A stretch of 64,000 bases of DNA from Paludibaculum sp. (GTDB taxonomy: Bacteria > Acidobacteriota > Terriglobia > Bryobacterales > Bryobacteraceae), in NCBI GenBank assembly GCA_029973955.1, contig JARKQJ010000051.1, forward strand, positions 27,154 through 91,153, written 5' to 3'. Position numbers and translations under genes: made by a program. The notes beneath the pieces were generated by a model. It ran no database searches, was not told the origin of the DNA, and saw only the letters and a list, made by a program, of their open reading frames with translations. This document shows positions 21,317 to 32,228 of the stretch, piece after piece (position 1 is the stretch's first letter; every line of letters begins with the position of its first letter).

Positions 21317-22738
21317 ATGCTTTTCAGATGGATGGCCGCGGCCGCCCTGCTCGCAGCAAGCCTATCCGCCCAGACGCTCTTCACCAATGCCGCCGATTTC
21401 GGCTTCAAGCCCGAAGCCACGGGCATGGAGAACGCCCGCGCGCTGCAGAAGGCCGTGGACCGCGGCGGCACCATCGTCGTCAGCCACCCCGGCACCTACC
21501 TGATCGCGGACACGGTGCTGCTGGGCAGCCACACCTCGCTCATCTTCGGCAACAACGTCTTCCTCAAAAAGGTGGCGGAACAGGGGCCGTTCACGCACGT
21601 TCTGCTGAACAAAGGCGCGCTCACCAAGACGTGGGACGAGAACATCACCGTGAGCGGCCTCCAGATCATCGTCAACGGCGTGGACGTGCGCAACTGGAAA
21701 GTCTACGGCCTGCACGGCCAGATCGCCTTCTTCTATGTGAAGGATCTGAAGATCGAACGCTTCCGCAGCCTGGACCTCGGCCGCCTGCAGTACGGCATTC
21801 ACGTCTGCACCTTCGAAGACATCCTCATCGACGACGTCATCATCAAGGGCGCCAAGGACGGGGTGCACCTCGGCCGCGGCCGCCGCTTCACCATCCGCAA
21901 CGGCGTCTTTGAGACCGGTGACGACGCCGTGGCCCTCAACGCGCACGACTACTCCGTGGGCAACCCCGAACTCGGATGGATCGAAGACGGCCTCGTCGAA
22001 AACATGCACGACCTCTCCAACCCCGACCGCGAAATCGGCTACTTCTGCCGCATCCTCGCCGGCGCGTGGGTGGACTGGCACGAGGGCATGGAAGTGCAGC
22101 AGTCCGACACCGTCGTCTCCGGGGGCCGCCTCTACCGAGTGCAGATGAGCCCGGACGGCAAGGTGTTCAAATCCACCACGCGGCCCACACACACCAGCGG
22201 CGCCGTGGTGCTGGACGGCATCAACTGGGGCGTTGTCCAGGACGACGTCACCTACACCGCCGGCGTCCGCAACGTCACGTTCCGCGACATCTATCTTTCC
22301 AAACCCCGCGTCGGTTTCTCCATCCACTACGACAACGACCGTTACAGCCGCTCCTACTACCCCGGCGCCGAGGTCCCGCGCCAGGAGAACATCCTGCTCG
22401 ACAACGTGCGCGTCCTGTTCGACAAGCCCGTCGACCTGATCCAGATCAAGACGCCCGTCGACGTCGTCACCGTCGTCAACTCCGCCCTCCGCAACAACGG
22501 CGTGGCCTTTTACAGCAACAAGGCCATGCAGGACTACGGCCGCACGCGCCTCAACTTCGTCGGCTGCAACTTCGCCGGCGCGCCGGGCCAGAAACTGGTG
22601 ATCAACCGCGTGCCCGGCAAAGTGATCTCGCTCAAGACCTCATCGAGCGTCGAAATGAGAGACGGCTTCACCGCCGCCGTAGCCGCCGGCGAAGGCTCCA
22701 TCCAGGTGGACTCCGACCTCACCGGCCTCCGCAAGTGA
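21317..22738 (+). CDS. Secreted right-handed beta-helix protein (GH28/pectate-lyase-like)
   Basis: Signal peptide MLFRWMAAAALLAASLSAQ; ADFGFKPEATGMENARALQKAVDRGGTIVV; parallel beta-helix repeats. Confidence 0.8.
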   Translation: MLFRWMAAAALLAASLSAQTLFTNAADFGFKPEATGMENARALQKAVDRGGTIVVSHPGTYLIADTVLLGSHTSLIFGNNVFLKKVAEQGPFTHVLLNKGALTKTWDENITVSGLQIIVNGVDVRNWKVYGLHGQIAFFYVKDLKIERFRSLDLGRLQYGIHVCTFEDILIDDVIIKGAKDGVHLGRGRRFTIRNGVFETGDDAVALNAHDYSVGNPELGWIEDGLVENMHDLSNPDREIGYFCRILAGAWVDWHEGMEVQQSDTVVSGGRLYRVQMSPDGKVFKSTTRPTHTSGAVVLDGINWGVVQDDVTYTAGVRNVTFRDIYLSKPRVGFSIHYDNDRYSRSYYPGAEVPRQENILLDNVRVLFDKPVDLIQIKTPVDVVTVVNSALRNNGVAFYSNKAMQDYGRTRLNFVGCNFAGAPGQKLVINRVPGKVISLKTSSSVEMRDGFTAAVAAGEGSIQVDSDLTGLRK

Positions 22739-22794
22739 ACCCGCAATCGCGATATGTTGGAATCCCGCGCCCCGGCGCGGCCTGTGAGGTTCTC

Positions 22795-24255
22795 ATGAGA
22801 TTCTGTTGCGCACTCCTGCTCTGCCTGGCCAGCCTCAGCGGCCAGACCTATCAGCCCAATTGGGATTCCATCGACAAGCGGCCCATGCCCAAGTGGTTCA
22901 CCGACGCCAAATTCGGCATCTTCATCCACTGGGGCGTCTACGCCGTGCCGGCCTACGCGCCGGTGATCCCCGGCAAGCTCGCCTACTCCGAGTGGTACTG
23001 GAACGCGATGACCAACGGCCGCGATAACCCCAAGGCCAACGCCGTGCAGAAGGGCACCTGGGAGTTCCACCAGAAGGTCTACGGCGCCAACTTCGACTAC
23101 AAGGATTTCGCGCCGCAGTTCAAGGCCGAACTCTACGATCCCGACCACTGGGCCGACGTCTTCGCGCGCTCTGGCGCAAAGTACGTCGCGCTCACGTCGA
23201 AGCATCATGAAGGCTTCACACTGTGGCCGAACCAGCACGCGTCGCAGTCCTGGGGACGGCCCTGGAACGCCATGGAAGTCGGCCCGCACCGCGACATCCT
23301 GGGCGACCTCACCGACGCCGTCCGCCGCAAGGGCCTCAAGATGGGTTACTACTATTCGCTCTACGAGTGGTACAACCCCATCTGGAAAACCGACAAGCCG
23401 CGCTACATCCGCGAACACATGGTGCCGCAGTTCAAGGAACTCGTTACGCGCTACAAGCCCTCCATCATCTTCAGCGATGGCGAATGGGACCTCACCTCCG
23501 CCGAATGGGGCACCCCTGCGCTGATGGCGTGGCTTTTCAACGAATCGCCCGTCAAAGACGAAGTGGTCATCAACGATCGCTGGGGGAAAGAGTCCCGCCA
23601 CAAGCACGGCGGCTATTGGACCACCGAATATACGCCCGGCATGGCCAGTGGCGCGCATCCCTGGGAAGAGAACCGCGGCATGGGCTTCAGCTACGGCTAC
23701 AATCGCGCCGAGCAATTGAAGCACTACCATACGGGCCGCGAACTCGTCGTGATGCTCGTCGACATCGTCAGCCGCGGCGGCAACCTCCTGCTCGACATCG
23801 GCCCCGATGCCGACGGCACCATTCCCGTCGTCATGGAGCAGCGTCTCATCGAGATCGGAGACTGGCTGAAGGTGAACGGTGAGGCCATCTACGGCACTAC
23901 CACATGGAAGACCTCGCGCCAGTGGAGCGCCGGCGAAGTGCCCAAAGTCGACTACAACAAGGAGTACGAATCCGACTACGACGTCACCAAGCTCGCCGCC
24001 AAGCCCGCCGCCGGCAAAGCCGGCATCGAGGCGTTCTTCACCGCCAAGGGTGACGACGTCTTCGCAATCCTCCCCCGCTGGCCCGGCAAGAAGTTCGTCG
24101 TGAAGGATCTGCCTGGCGTGAGCAAGGCCTCGCTGCTCGGTACCAGCACCTCTCTGAAGGTGAAGAAGACCAGCGGCGGCGTGGAAGTGGCACTGCCCGA
24201 GTTGCCGGAAGAACTGCTCGCCCAGCCGGCCTGGGTTCTCAAGCTGAGCAAATGA
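22795..24255 (+). CDS. Alpha-L-fucosidase (GH29)
   Basis: ATG at 22795; KRPMPKWFTDAKFGIFIHWGVYAVPAY, YVALTSKHHEGFTLWPN, GNLLLDIGPDADGTIP. Confidence 0.96.
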   Translation: MRFCCALLLCLASLSGQTYQPNWDSIDKRPMPKWFTDAKFGIFIHWGVYAVPAYAPVIPGKLAYSEWYWNAMTNGRDNPKANAVQKGTWEFHQKVYGANFDYKDFAPQFKAELYDPDHWADVFARSGAKYVALTSKHHEGFTLWPNQHASQSWGRPWNAMEVGPHRDILGDLTDAVRRKGLKMGYYYSLYEWYNPIWKTDKPRYIREHMVPQFKELVTRYKPSIIFSDGEWDLTSAEWGTPALMAWLFNESPVKDEVVINDRWGKESRHKHGGYWTTEYTPGMASGAHPWEENRGMGFSYGYNRAEQLKHYHTGRELVVMLVDIVSRGGNLLLDIGPDADGTIPVVMEQRLIEIGDWLKVNGEAIYGTTTWKTSRQWSAGEVPKVDYNKEYESDYDVTKLAAKPAAGKAGIEAFFTAKGDDVFAILPRWPGKKFVVKDLPGVSKASLLGTSTSLKVKKTSGGVEVALPELPEELLAQPAWVLKLSK

Positions 24256-25067
24256 CGCCCGCTGCCTTGGCACGGACTCTTGCACTCTGGCTGCTGGCAG
24301 GCTCGCTCCTGCCGGCAGCCGACCTCCCGCTCTACGTCTTTGACAACGGCACCGGCCGCGGCGTGCTCAGCTATGAAGATCAGGCCGAGCTGGCCAGACG
24401 CACCGGCTACGCCGGCATCTTCTACTCCGGCACCAAGGACATCCCGCAAGTGCTGGCCGCTCATCAGAAGCGCGGCCTCAAGCTGGTCGGCATCTACACC
24501 GGCATGAACGTCTCCGACGCCAAGCCCGGCTACGACCCCGGCCTGCCCGCCGCCATCCAGCAACTCAAAGGCAGCGGAGCGCTCATTGCGTTCACCATCA
24601 ACGGCAAGTCCGAACAGGGCGACGAAGTTGCTCTGCCTGTGCTGCGCGAGGTCGCGGACATGGCCGCCGCCGCGGGCCTTCAGGTGGCGCTCTACCCGCA
24701 CTACGGCTTCCATGTGGCGCGCATTGAAGATGGCCTGCGACTGATCAGCAAGGCTTGCCGCCCCAACGTGGGCCTGGTCTTCAATCTCTGCCATTGGCTG
24801 CGCGGCGGCGACGAAGCCAACATGGCGCAGCGCCTGAAGGAAGCGCTGCCTTACACCAAACTGGTAAGCGTCAACGGCGCCGATCACGAAGGCGATTGGG
24901 ACAAGCTCATCCAGCCCTTGGACCGCGGCTCGTTCGACGTGCGCGGCTTCGTCAAAGCCTTCCGCGACCTCGGCTACTCGGGCCCCTTCGGCCTGCAGTG
25001 CTACAACGTGCCGGGCGATCGCGAAGAGAATCTGGTCCGCTCCATTAAGGCCTGGCGGGCGTTTTAG
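24252..25067 (+). CDS. Sugar phosphate isomerase/epimerase (xylose isomerase-like TIM barrel), secreted
   Basis: VALYPHYGFHVARIEDGLRL, VGLVFNLCHWLRGGDE, signal peptide; ATGA overlap with fucosidase. Confidence 0.85.
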   Translation: MTPAALARTLALWLLAGSLLPAADLPLYVFDNGTGRGVLSYEDQAELARRTGYAGIFYSGTKDIPQVLAAHQKRGLKLVGIYTGMNVSDAKPGYDPGLPAAIQQLKGSGALIAFTINGKSEQGDEVALPVLREVADMAAAAGLQVALYPHYGFHVARIEDGLRLISKACRPNVGLVFNLCHWLRGGDEANMAQRLKEALPYTKLVSVNGADHEGDWDKLIQPLDRGSFDVRGFVKAFRDLGYSGPFGLQCYNVPGDREENLVRSIKAWRAF

Positions 25068-25087
25068 GGAACCGGAATGGCGGCGAG

Positions 25088-26041
25088 GTGCGTCAGATGA
25101 AAATGATGACGCGCAGGCATTTCGTGTTCGCGCTGCAGCAGGTGCCGTCGTTCCGCGTGTCGGCCCGGGCGGTGGTGGTGCCGGTAACCGTGCTCAATTC
25201 GAAAGACCAGCGCGTCGCCGGCCTCGAAAAGGCGGACTTCCGCCTGCTCGACAGCGGCGTGGAGCGTGACTTCGTGCTCGAAGAGATGAACGCGCCCGTC
25301 TCCGTGATGCTCGCCGTAGAAACCGCCGCCACCAGCACCCCAGCTCTCGAGAAGCTGCGCAAGTCCGGCGGCGTCTTCGAACCCCTGGTCGCGGGCGCCC
25401 GCGGCGAACTGGGCCTCATCACTTACGATCACGAAGTGCGTCTCGTCGCTCCGCTGTCCGATCACAGCGCGCTGTTCGACTCCGGCATGCTGGCCCTGCG
25501 CGCCACCGGCGGCGCCGGCCGTATGCACGACGCCGTCATCGAGGCCGCCCGCCTGCTCAAGGAGCGCCCCTCCGAACGCCGCCGGATCCTCATCCTTGTC
25601 GGCGAGTCGAAGGACCTTGGCAGTAACGCCAAACTCGACCGCGCCATCGACGCCGTCCAGACCGCCAACGTCGTCGTCTACGCCGTCACTTACTCCCGCA
25701 CCACCACCGCCTTCACCACGAAAACCCCGCCCGCATCCAACGGTGGCGGCACAGCCGACATCCTCGGCGGCTTGCGCGAACTCTGGCGGCTCGGTAAGGC
25801 CGACAGCGCTGAGGAGCTGGCCAGGTACACCGGCGGCATGAAGGGCTCCTTCACCAGCCTCAAGGGCCTGCAGGCGGCCGTGCAGCGAGCCGGCGAAGAG
25901 ATCCACCAGCAGTACCTGCTCACTTTCGAGGCCCGCGACGCCAGGCCCGGTGAGTATCGCACCATCACAGTCGGCGTCAACGGCCATCCCGGCTACAAGC
26001 TCCGCCACCGGCCCGGCTACTGGTTCGCCGCTGAAGGTTGA
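25088..26041 (+). CDS. VWFA-related Acidobacterial domain protein
   Basis: VPVTVLNSKDQRVAGLEKADFRLLDSGVERDF...VSVMLAVETAAT... C-terminal RPGEYRTITVGVNGHPGYKLRHRPGYWF. Confidence 0.88.
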   Translation: MRQMKMMTRRHFVFALQQVPSFRVSARAVVVPVTVLNSKDQRVAGLEKADFRLLDSGVERDFVLEEMNAPVSVMLAVETAATSTPALEKLRKSGGVFEPLVAGARGELGLITYDHEVRLVAPLSDHSALFDSGMLALRATGGAGRMHDAVIEAARLLKERPSERRRILILVGESKDLGSNAKLDRAIDAVQTANVVVYAVTYSRTTTAFTTKTPPASNGGGTADILGGLRELWRLGKADSAEELARYTGGMKGSFTSLKGLQAAVQRAGEEIHQQYLLTFEARDARPGEYRTITVGVNGHPGYKLRHRPGYWFAAEG

Positions 26042-26086
26042 GCCGCGGAGCCCGCAGCTGTGAGAAAATAGGGCTTGTTGCTCTGA

Positions 26087-27403
<1,317 letters not shown>

Positions 27404-27412
27404 GGAGCCGCA

Positions 27413-28162
27413 ATGTACAAACTCGTTCTCATCCGCCACGGCGAAAGCACGTGGAACAAGGAAAACCGCTTCACCGGCTGGACTGACGTCGATCTCTCAG
27501 AGAAGGGCGTCCAGGAAGCCATCGAAGCCGGTCAGGTGCTGGCCAGGGAAGGCTTCCAGTTCGACCTCGCCTACACCTCGGTCCTCAAACGCGCCATCAA
27601 GACGCTCAACACCGTGCTCGATCAGATGGACCAGCTCTGGCTGCCCGTCGAGCGCTCCTGGCGCCTCAATGAGCGGCACTACGGCGGCCTCCAGGGCCTC
27701 AACAAGAGCGAAACGGCCGAGAAGTTCGGCGAAGCCCAGGTCAAGATCTGGCGCCGCTCCTACGACGTTCCGCCCCCGGCCCTCACCGCCGACGACGAGC
27801 GTTACCCCGGCCACGACCGCCGCTACGCCGACCTCCCCAAGGAAAACCTCCCGCTCACCGAGTGCCTCAAAGACACCGTGGCGCGCTTCCTCCCCCTGTG
27901 GCACGAATCCATCGCCCCGGCCATCAAGTCCGGTCAGCGCGTGGTCATTGGCGCCCACGGCAACAGCCTTCGCGCGCTGGTGAAGTACCTTGACAACGTC
28001 AGCGACGCCGACATCCTCGAGCTCAACATCCCCACGGCCATGCCGCTGGTCTATGAGCTCGACGCCAACCTCAAGCCGATCAAGAGCTACTATCTGGGCG
28101 ACCCGGAGAAAGTGAAAGCGGCCATGGAGGCGGTGGCCAAGCAGGGCGCCAAGAAGGCGTAG
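27413..28162 (+). CDS. gpmA: 2,3-bisphosphoglycerate-dependent phosphoglycerate mutase
   Basis: [44 protein letters not shown]. Confidence 0.97.
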   Translation: MYKLVLIRHGESTWNKENRFTGWTDVDLSEKGVQEAIEAGQVLAREGFQFDLAYTSVLKRAIKTLNTVLDQMDQLWLPVERSWRLNERHYGGLQGLNKSETAEKFGEAQVKIWRRSYDVPPPALTADDERYPGHDRRYADLPKENLPLTECLKDTVARFLPLWHESIAPAIKSGQRVVIGAHGNSLRALVKYLDNVSDADILELNIPTAMPLVYELDANLKPIKSYYLGDPEKVKAAMEAVAKQGAKKA

Positions 28163-28182
28163 AACCCACAACAAAAACCACC

Positions 28183-28220
28183 GAGGAGAGCCCGCCGGCA
28201 GCGGCGGGCTCTCCTCTTTT
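28183..28220 (+). terminator. Intrinsic terminator after eno-gpmA
   Basis: Perfect 15-bp inverted repeat GAGGAGAGCCCGCCG-GCAG-CGGCGGGCTCTCCTC followed by TTTT. Confidence 0.93.
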
Positions 28221-28257
28221 CCGGCGTCCCAACAGCTGTGCCGGCTGGCATCGCAAG

Positions 28258-28281
28258 TGTACAAATCGTACAATTTGTACA
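28258..28281. promoter_or_regulatory. Palindromic operator upstream of Phd/YefM antitoxin
   Basis: TGTACAAA-N8-TTTGTACA directly upstream of the RBS and ATG of the antitoxin at 28294. Confidence 0.65.
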
Positions 28282-28293
28282 GGAGAGTGGGAC

Positions 28294-28560
28294 ATGACAC
28301 GATTGAGCGTTTCCAAGGCCCGGGAAGAGTTTCCTGAGATTATCAATCGCGCCGCTTATGCCCGGGAGCGCACAATCGTTTCGCGCCGCGGCAAAGATGT
28401 CGCGGCGGTCGTCTCGATTGAGGATCTCCAACTGCTGGAACGGCTGAGCCAGGAAGAGCGCGACCGCCTCGACCTGGAAGCCGCCCGGGCCGCCCTAAAA
28501 GAGGCCAAAGGTCGCAAGCGTCGTTCGCTCCGCGAGTTCCTCGCAGAAGCGGGGGGCTGA
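28294..28560 (+). CDS. Type II TA antitoxin, Phd/YefM family
   Basis: MTRLSVSKAREEFPEIINRAAYARERTIVSRRGKDVAAVVSIEDLQLLE. Confidence 0.9.
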   Translation: MTRLSVSKAREEFPEIINRAAYARERTIVSRRGKDVAAVVSIEDLQLLERLSQEERDRLDLEAARAALKEAKGRKRRSLREFLAEAGG

Positions 28561-28734
28561 TTCCTGCCATATCGCCTCGAGTTGACGCCTGCCGCGGAAA
28601 GAGATCTGCGGAAATTGGATCCGCCAGTGAGAAGCGCACTCGGCCGGGAACTCCTCAAACTGGAAGAGAACCCGCGCCCGCGTGGCGCGGAGATGCTCAC
28701 CGCGACGGATCGAATCTATCAGCGACTTCGGTGA
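28561..28734 (+). pseudogene. Decayed RelE/ParE-family toxin
   Basis: Frame translates LPYRLELTPAAERDLRKLDPPVRSALGRELLKLEENPRPRGAEMLTATDRIYQRLR*; no ATG/GTG/TTG start (CTG at the expected position), ends at early TGA 28732-28734. Confidence 0.75.
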
Positions 28735-28816
28735 CGGCAGCATAGACTGCTCCGCCTGGGGGCGCGGCAAGCACTCGAATTGGAAAGACCGTAGAAACCT
28801 GCAAGAATGAATTGAG

Positions 28817-29326
28817 ATGGACTACTTTTCGCCGGCGCAATGCGCCGGATACGTGGCCCTGGTCCTGGGAGTTGGGGCGTTCCTGAATCGTGACGATAAG
28901 CGGATGAAGCTGCTGCTTTCCGTGGAGAGCGTCGTCTATGGCGCCCACTATTTCATGCTGGGCAATCTGGCCGCCGCCGGCTCCGCCGCCATTTCGGCCG
29001 GCAGAACCTATCTATCCATCAAGACCCGCTCCCTCTGGCTCGCGGCCATGGCCATCGTCCTCAACCTCGGCGTCGGGCTCAAAATCGCCGCCACCGGCTT
29101 CGCCTGGCTCCCCATCATCGCCTCCTGCGCCGCCACCATCGCCTTCTTCACCCTGGACGGCATGAAACTGCGCCTCGTCCTTCTCACCACCACGCTGATG
29201 TGGCTCGTCAACGGCTATTTCAGCCGCTCCATCGGCGGTGTGGTGCTGGAATCGCTCATCGCCACTGCCAACGCCACAACGCTCGTGCGCATGGGCCTCG
29301 AAAGAACGCGGGCCAACGCGGATTAA
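28817..29326 (+). CDS. YgjV-family inner membrane protein
   Basis: AQCAGYVALVLGVGAFLNRDDKRMKLLLSVESVVYGAHYFMLG; multiple TM segments. Confidence 0.8.
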   Translation: MDYFSPAQCAGYVALVLGVGAFLNRDDKRMKLLLSVESVVYGAHYFMLGNLAAAGSAAISAGRTYLSIKTRSLWLAAMAIVLNLGVGLKIAATGFAWLPIIASCAATIAFFTLDGMKLRLVLLTTTLMWLVNGYFSRSIGGVVLESLIATANATTLVRMGLERTRANAD

Positions 29327-29339
29327 CCCTTCCGTCCCT

Positions 29340-30446
29340 TTACTCGACCGGCTCCAACCAAAACAGTCGTCCGATCGATCGATCCCACATCACCGGTTGG
29401 TTACCATCCATGCCCACGACTTCGGTCGAGTGTGCCGCGAAATCTTGCCCGCCGCCGATCGATTCCCACTGGATTGAAGTCTTTTCCGAATTGGCCTCGC
29501 GTGATCCAGGCGCGCTTCCGCCCTTCAATCGGTATAACCCGTATCTCATGCGGCCTGCCTCGTCAGACCTCAGCGGTCGCAGCGACAGAACCAATCCAAG
29601 CTGACCAGCCGCAAAGCTGTACGAAACGCCTTTCGCATTCGCGGCCGACGAAAACCGCCATGTTTCCTTGCCATTCTTGTCTGCCAGCACCAGAAGATCG
29701 CGTGCGGGCAGACAGAGCAGTAACTTGCCTTCATCAATCAGAAGCAGGCGGGCCGGTCCATTTGCCGAATTGAGCACTGGCCCACTCCGATTGGCATCCC
29801 CCTCCACCGCAATGCCCCGCCACTCCAACCTGCCACCTGGTGAGTACCTGTAAAGAACCTCGCCAGGTGCCTTCTGTTTCAGGATCGCCTCCACATCGCT
29901 CCCCAGGCACCACAGCGTCCCTCCTGCATCCACTTGGGCGGCTTCGCAGGAAACTGGCCAGGAGGCAATCGCCCTCGACAGGCGCCCCGTGGAGACCTCA
30001 TACAGCACAATCAAAGGCAACCCCCGGCCTGTGTCCAGCCATGCCGTGCCGCATATAGCCAATCGCCCCGATTCGCTCAAGGTGGCGCTTCTGACGGAAA
30101 AGCCCGTCGCTCGCACAGCCGAACCATCGGCAACCCCGGGAAAGCCCCGGCCTTCACGCTCCAGTTCCAGCAACTTGAGCGGGATCAATGGCGCAGTGCC
30201 TTTCCCAGGATGGAAAACCACGGGTGCTCCCCATTGCCGGTCGCGCACTTCCACCCACTCATCGTCGGGGCCAGGCGGCGAAATCGGCCGACGGTAAATG
30301 GCTAGGAACTTCCTTGCCTCAAAACGCAACTCAGCCGGTGGGTACTGCCCGGCAATGCGGAGTTCTCTGGAGGATGGCTGTCCGAAGAGCGGCAAGCAGG
30401 CGCACCACATCACCAACACACCATGAGACCGGGGAACATACGACAT
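29340..30446 (-). CDS. Hypothetical secreted protein
   Basis: 368-aa ORF with signal-like N terminus (MSYVPRSHGVLVMWCACLPLFGQ); no family recognised. Confidence 0.6.
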   Translation of the reverse strand: MSYVPRSHGVLVMWCACLPLFGQPSSRELRIAGQYPPAELRFEARKFLAIYRRPISPPGPDDEWVEVRDRQWGAPVVFHPGKGTAPLIPLKLLELEREGRGFPGVADGSAVRATGFSVRSATLSESGRLAICGTAWLDTGRGLPLIVLYEVSTGRLSRAIASWPVSCEAAQVDAGGTLWCLGSDVEAILKQKAPGEVLYRYSPGGRLEWRGIAVEGDANRSGPVLNSANGPARLLLIDEGKLLLCLPARDLLVLADKNGKETWRFSSAANAKGVSYSFAAGQLGLVLSLRPLRSDEAGRMRYGLYRLKGGSAPGSREANSEKTSIQWESIGGGQDFAAHSTEVVGMDGNQPVMWDRSIGRLFWLEPVE

Positions 30447-30536
30447 ATTTCGATCCTCCAGAAGTGTCGAGGCTCTTCAGAAGGGACGAATTGGACAGCC
30501 CATTCGTGCAAAATCTTCTGGCGCAATTGCGAGGCA

Positions 30537-31646
30537 TCAAGCTGAATCGGATGTAAAGCCAATGCCGCGCGTCTTCAGGTGCGCCATGATCGCCTGGTAA
30601 CACCCCGCATTCATGCCGAACTTCTCCGGCGCGTGCACGCCCGGCTCTGAAAACCCGCCCGCCAGCAGCAGCCGCGCCACCGCCGCTGCCGTATAGCCCG
30701 TCGTTCGCGCCATCGAGAGCAGGCGTGCCTCGTGATCGTAGCGGTCCAGCAGATCGAAGTGCAGCCGCAGCGGCGCGCCGTCCAAACCCAGCCCCTCAAA
30801 CAGCAGCCGCATCACGGTGATGTCCTCTTCTCCGCGCTCGAACTTCCACCCCGGACTCGCCACCTCCGTGAACGCCTCCGCCCGCGCCGCCGTCAAAAAG
30901 CCCGCCTGCTGCAGCGCACGGATGAACTGGTAATGCTCGCGGTGCCGCAGCGTCTTCTCCACCAGCGTGGGCACCTGCGGCAGCGTGCGCAATAACGTCC
31001 GGATGCCGTCGGTATTGAAAGCGATCAGCGGGCCCACGCCCGGAAACTCGAACTCCTCGGCATCCAACAACGGCTCCCGCACGACATCCTCGCCGTTGAT
31101 GCGAAACCGGCACGGCCGCGTATACTCATCCACCACGCTGGCCGCCGCGAACGGATTCCTGTAGAACCACGGCCCCTTCGGCTCGCGCGGCAGCCCACCC
31201 ACGTAACAAACGTACTTATCCAACCGGCTGAAGCGCTGCGCCGCCGCATACCCGGCCACAAGATTGGAAAGCCCGGGACACAGGCCCGCATCGGGGATCA
31301 CCACCGCCCCATGCTCCACCGCCAGTTCGTGCAGCTCGGTCGGATCCTCCTCGGTGAACGAGATGTCCACCACGCGCTTGCCCATGCGCACCAGCCGTTC
31401 CAGCAGCTTGTATCCGATCGCACCAGGCATCGCCATCACCACCAGGTCCGCATGCGCCGCCACCGACTCCAGCGCGCCCGTCGCAAACGCATCCACCGCC
31501 GCGTGGCCGCATGGATGATGCGTCAGTGCCTCCAATGCCGCCGGCGAGTGGTCCACCACTGTCACCGCAAAGTCGTGGCACAGATCGTGGACTATCGCCT
31601 TCCCAATCAACCCCGCGCCGAGAACCGTCACATGAGGCGTGTGCAT
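30537..31646 (-). CDS. Saccharopine dehydrogenase-family NAD(P)-binding protein
   Basis: MHTPHVTVLGAGLIGKAIVHDLCHDFAVTVVDHS; DAGLCPGLSNLVAGYA. Confidence 0.88.
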   Translation of the reverse strand: MHTPHVTVLGAGLIGKAIVHDLCHDFAVTVVDHSPAALEALTHHPCGHAAVDAFATGALESVAAHADLVVMAMPGAIGYKLLERLVRMGKRVVDISFTEEDPTELHELAVEHGAVVIPDAGLCPGLSNLVAGYAAAQRFSRLDKYVCYVGGLPREPKGPWFYRNPFAAASVVDEYTRPCRFRINGEDVVREPLLDAEEFEFPGVGPLIAFNTDGIRTLLRTLPQVPTLVEKTLRHREHYQFIRALQQAGFLTAARAEAFTEVASPGWKFERGEEDITVMRLLFEGLGLDGAPLRLHFDLLDRYDHEARLLSMARTTGYTAAAVARLLLAGGFSEPGVHAPEKFGMNAGCYQAIMAHLKTRGIGFTSDSA

Positions 31647-31668
31647 CGCAGCCGCTCCTCCAGCCAGC

Positions 31669-32193
31669 CTACTCTCGCCGATCCGCCTCCGTCCATCCAT
31701 CTCTCAGCACGAACCGCAGCGGCAGATGCGCCGATTGCCGGATCCCGATCCGCGGCGTCACCTCCACCGCCCCCCGCACCGGCTCTGCCGCCGCCAGGAT
31801 CCGCAGCGGCCCGCGTGTCAGATCCGCCCCATTCTGCTCCAGCGTGATCCCCGCCGCGCGCGTCAGCTTGCCCGGCCCGTCTCCCCAACCCTCCACGCTC
31901 CGGATCAGCACGCACCCCGCCGTCCCCTCCGGTTCCGCCACGACATTCAGGCAGTGGTACATGCCGTAGATGAAATACACATATGCATGCCCCGGCGGCC
32001 CGAAGATCACCCTCGTCCGCGGCGTCACTCCACGCGCCGAATGCGCTGCCTGGTCCCCTTCCCCCAGGTACGCCTCCACCTCCACAATCCGGCCCCGCCG
32101 CGCCTGGAACTCCAGGACCTGCCCCAACAGATCCCGAGCCACATCCACGGTCGGACGGGCATAAAATTCACGCGGCAGGACTCGGAGCGCCAT
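31669..32193 (-). CDS. DNA-3-methyladenine glycosylase (Mpg/AAG family)
   Basis: LPREFYARPTVDVARDLLGQVL, RIVEVEAYLGEGDQAAHSARGVTPRTRVIFGPPGHAYVYFIYGMYHCLNVV. Confidence 0.95.
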   Translation of the reverse strand: MALRVLPREFYARPTVDVARDLLGQVLEFQARRGRIVEVEAYLGEGDQAAHSARGVTPRTRVIFGPPGHAYVYFIYGMYHCLNVVAEPEGTAGCVLIRSVEGWGDGPGKLTRAAGITLEQNGADLTRGPLRILAAAEPVRGAVEVTPRIGIRQSAHLPLRFVLRDGWTEADRRE

Positions 32194-32228
32194 GACGGGT
32201 TACGCTTGTGTGAAGGGTAGCACTTACC

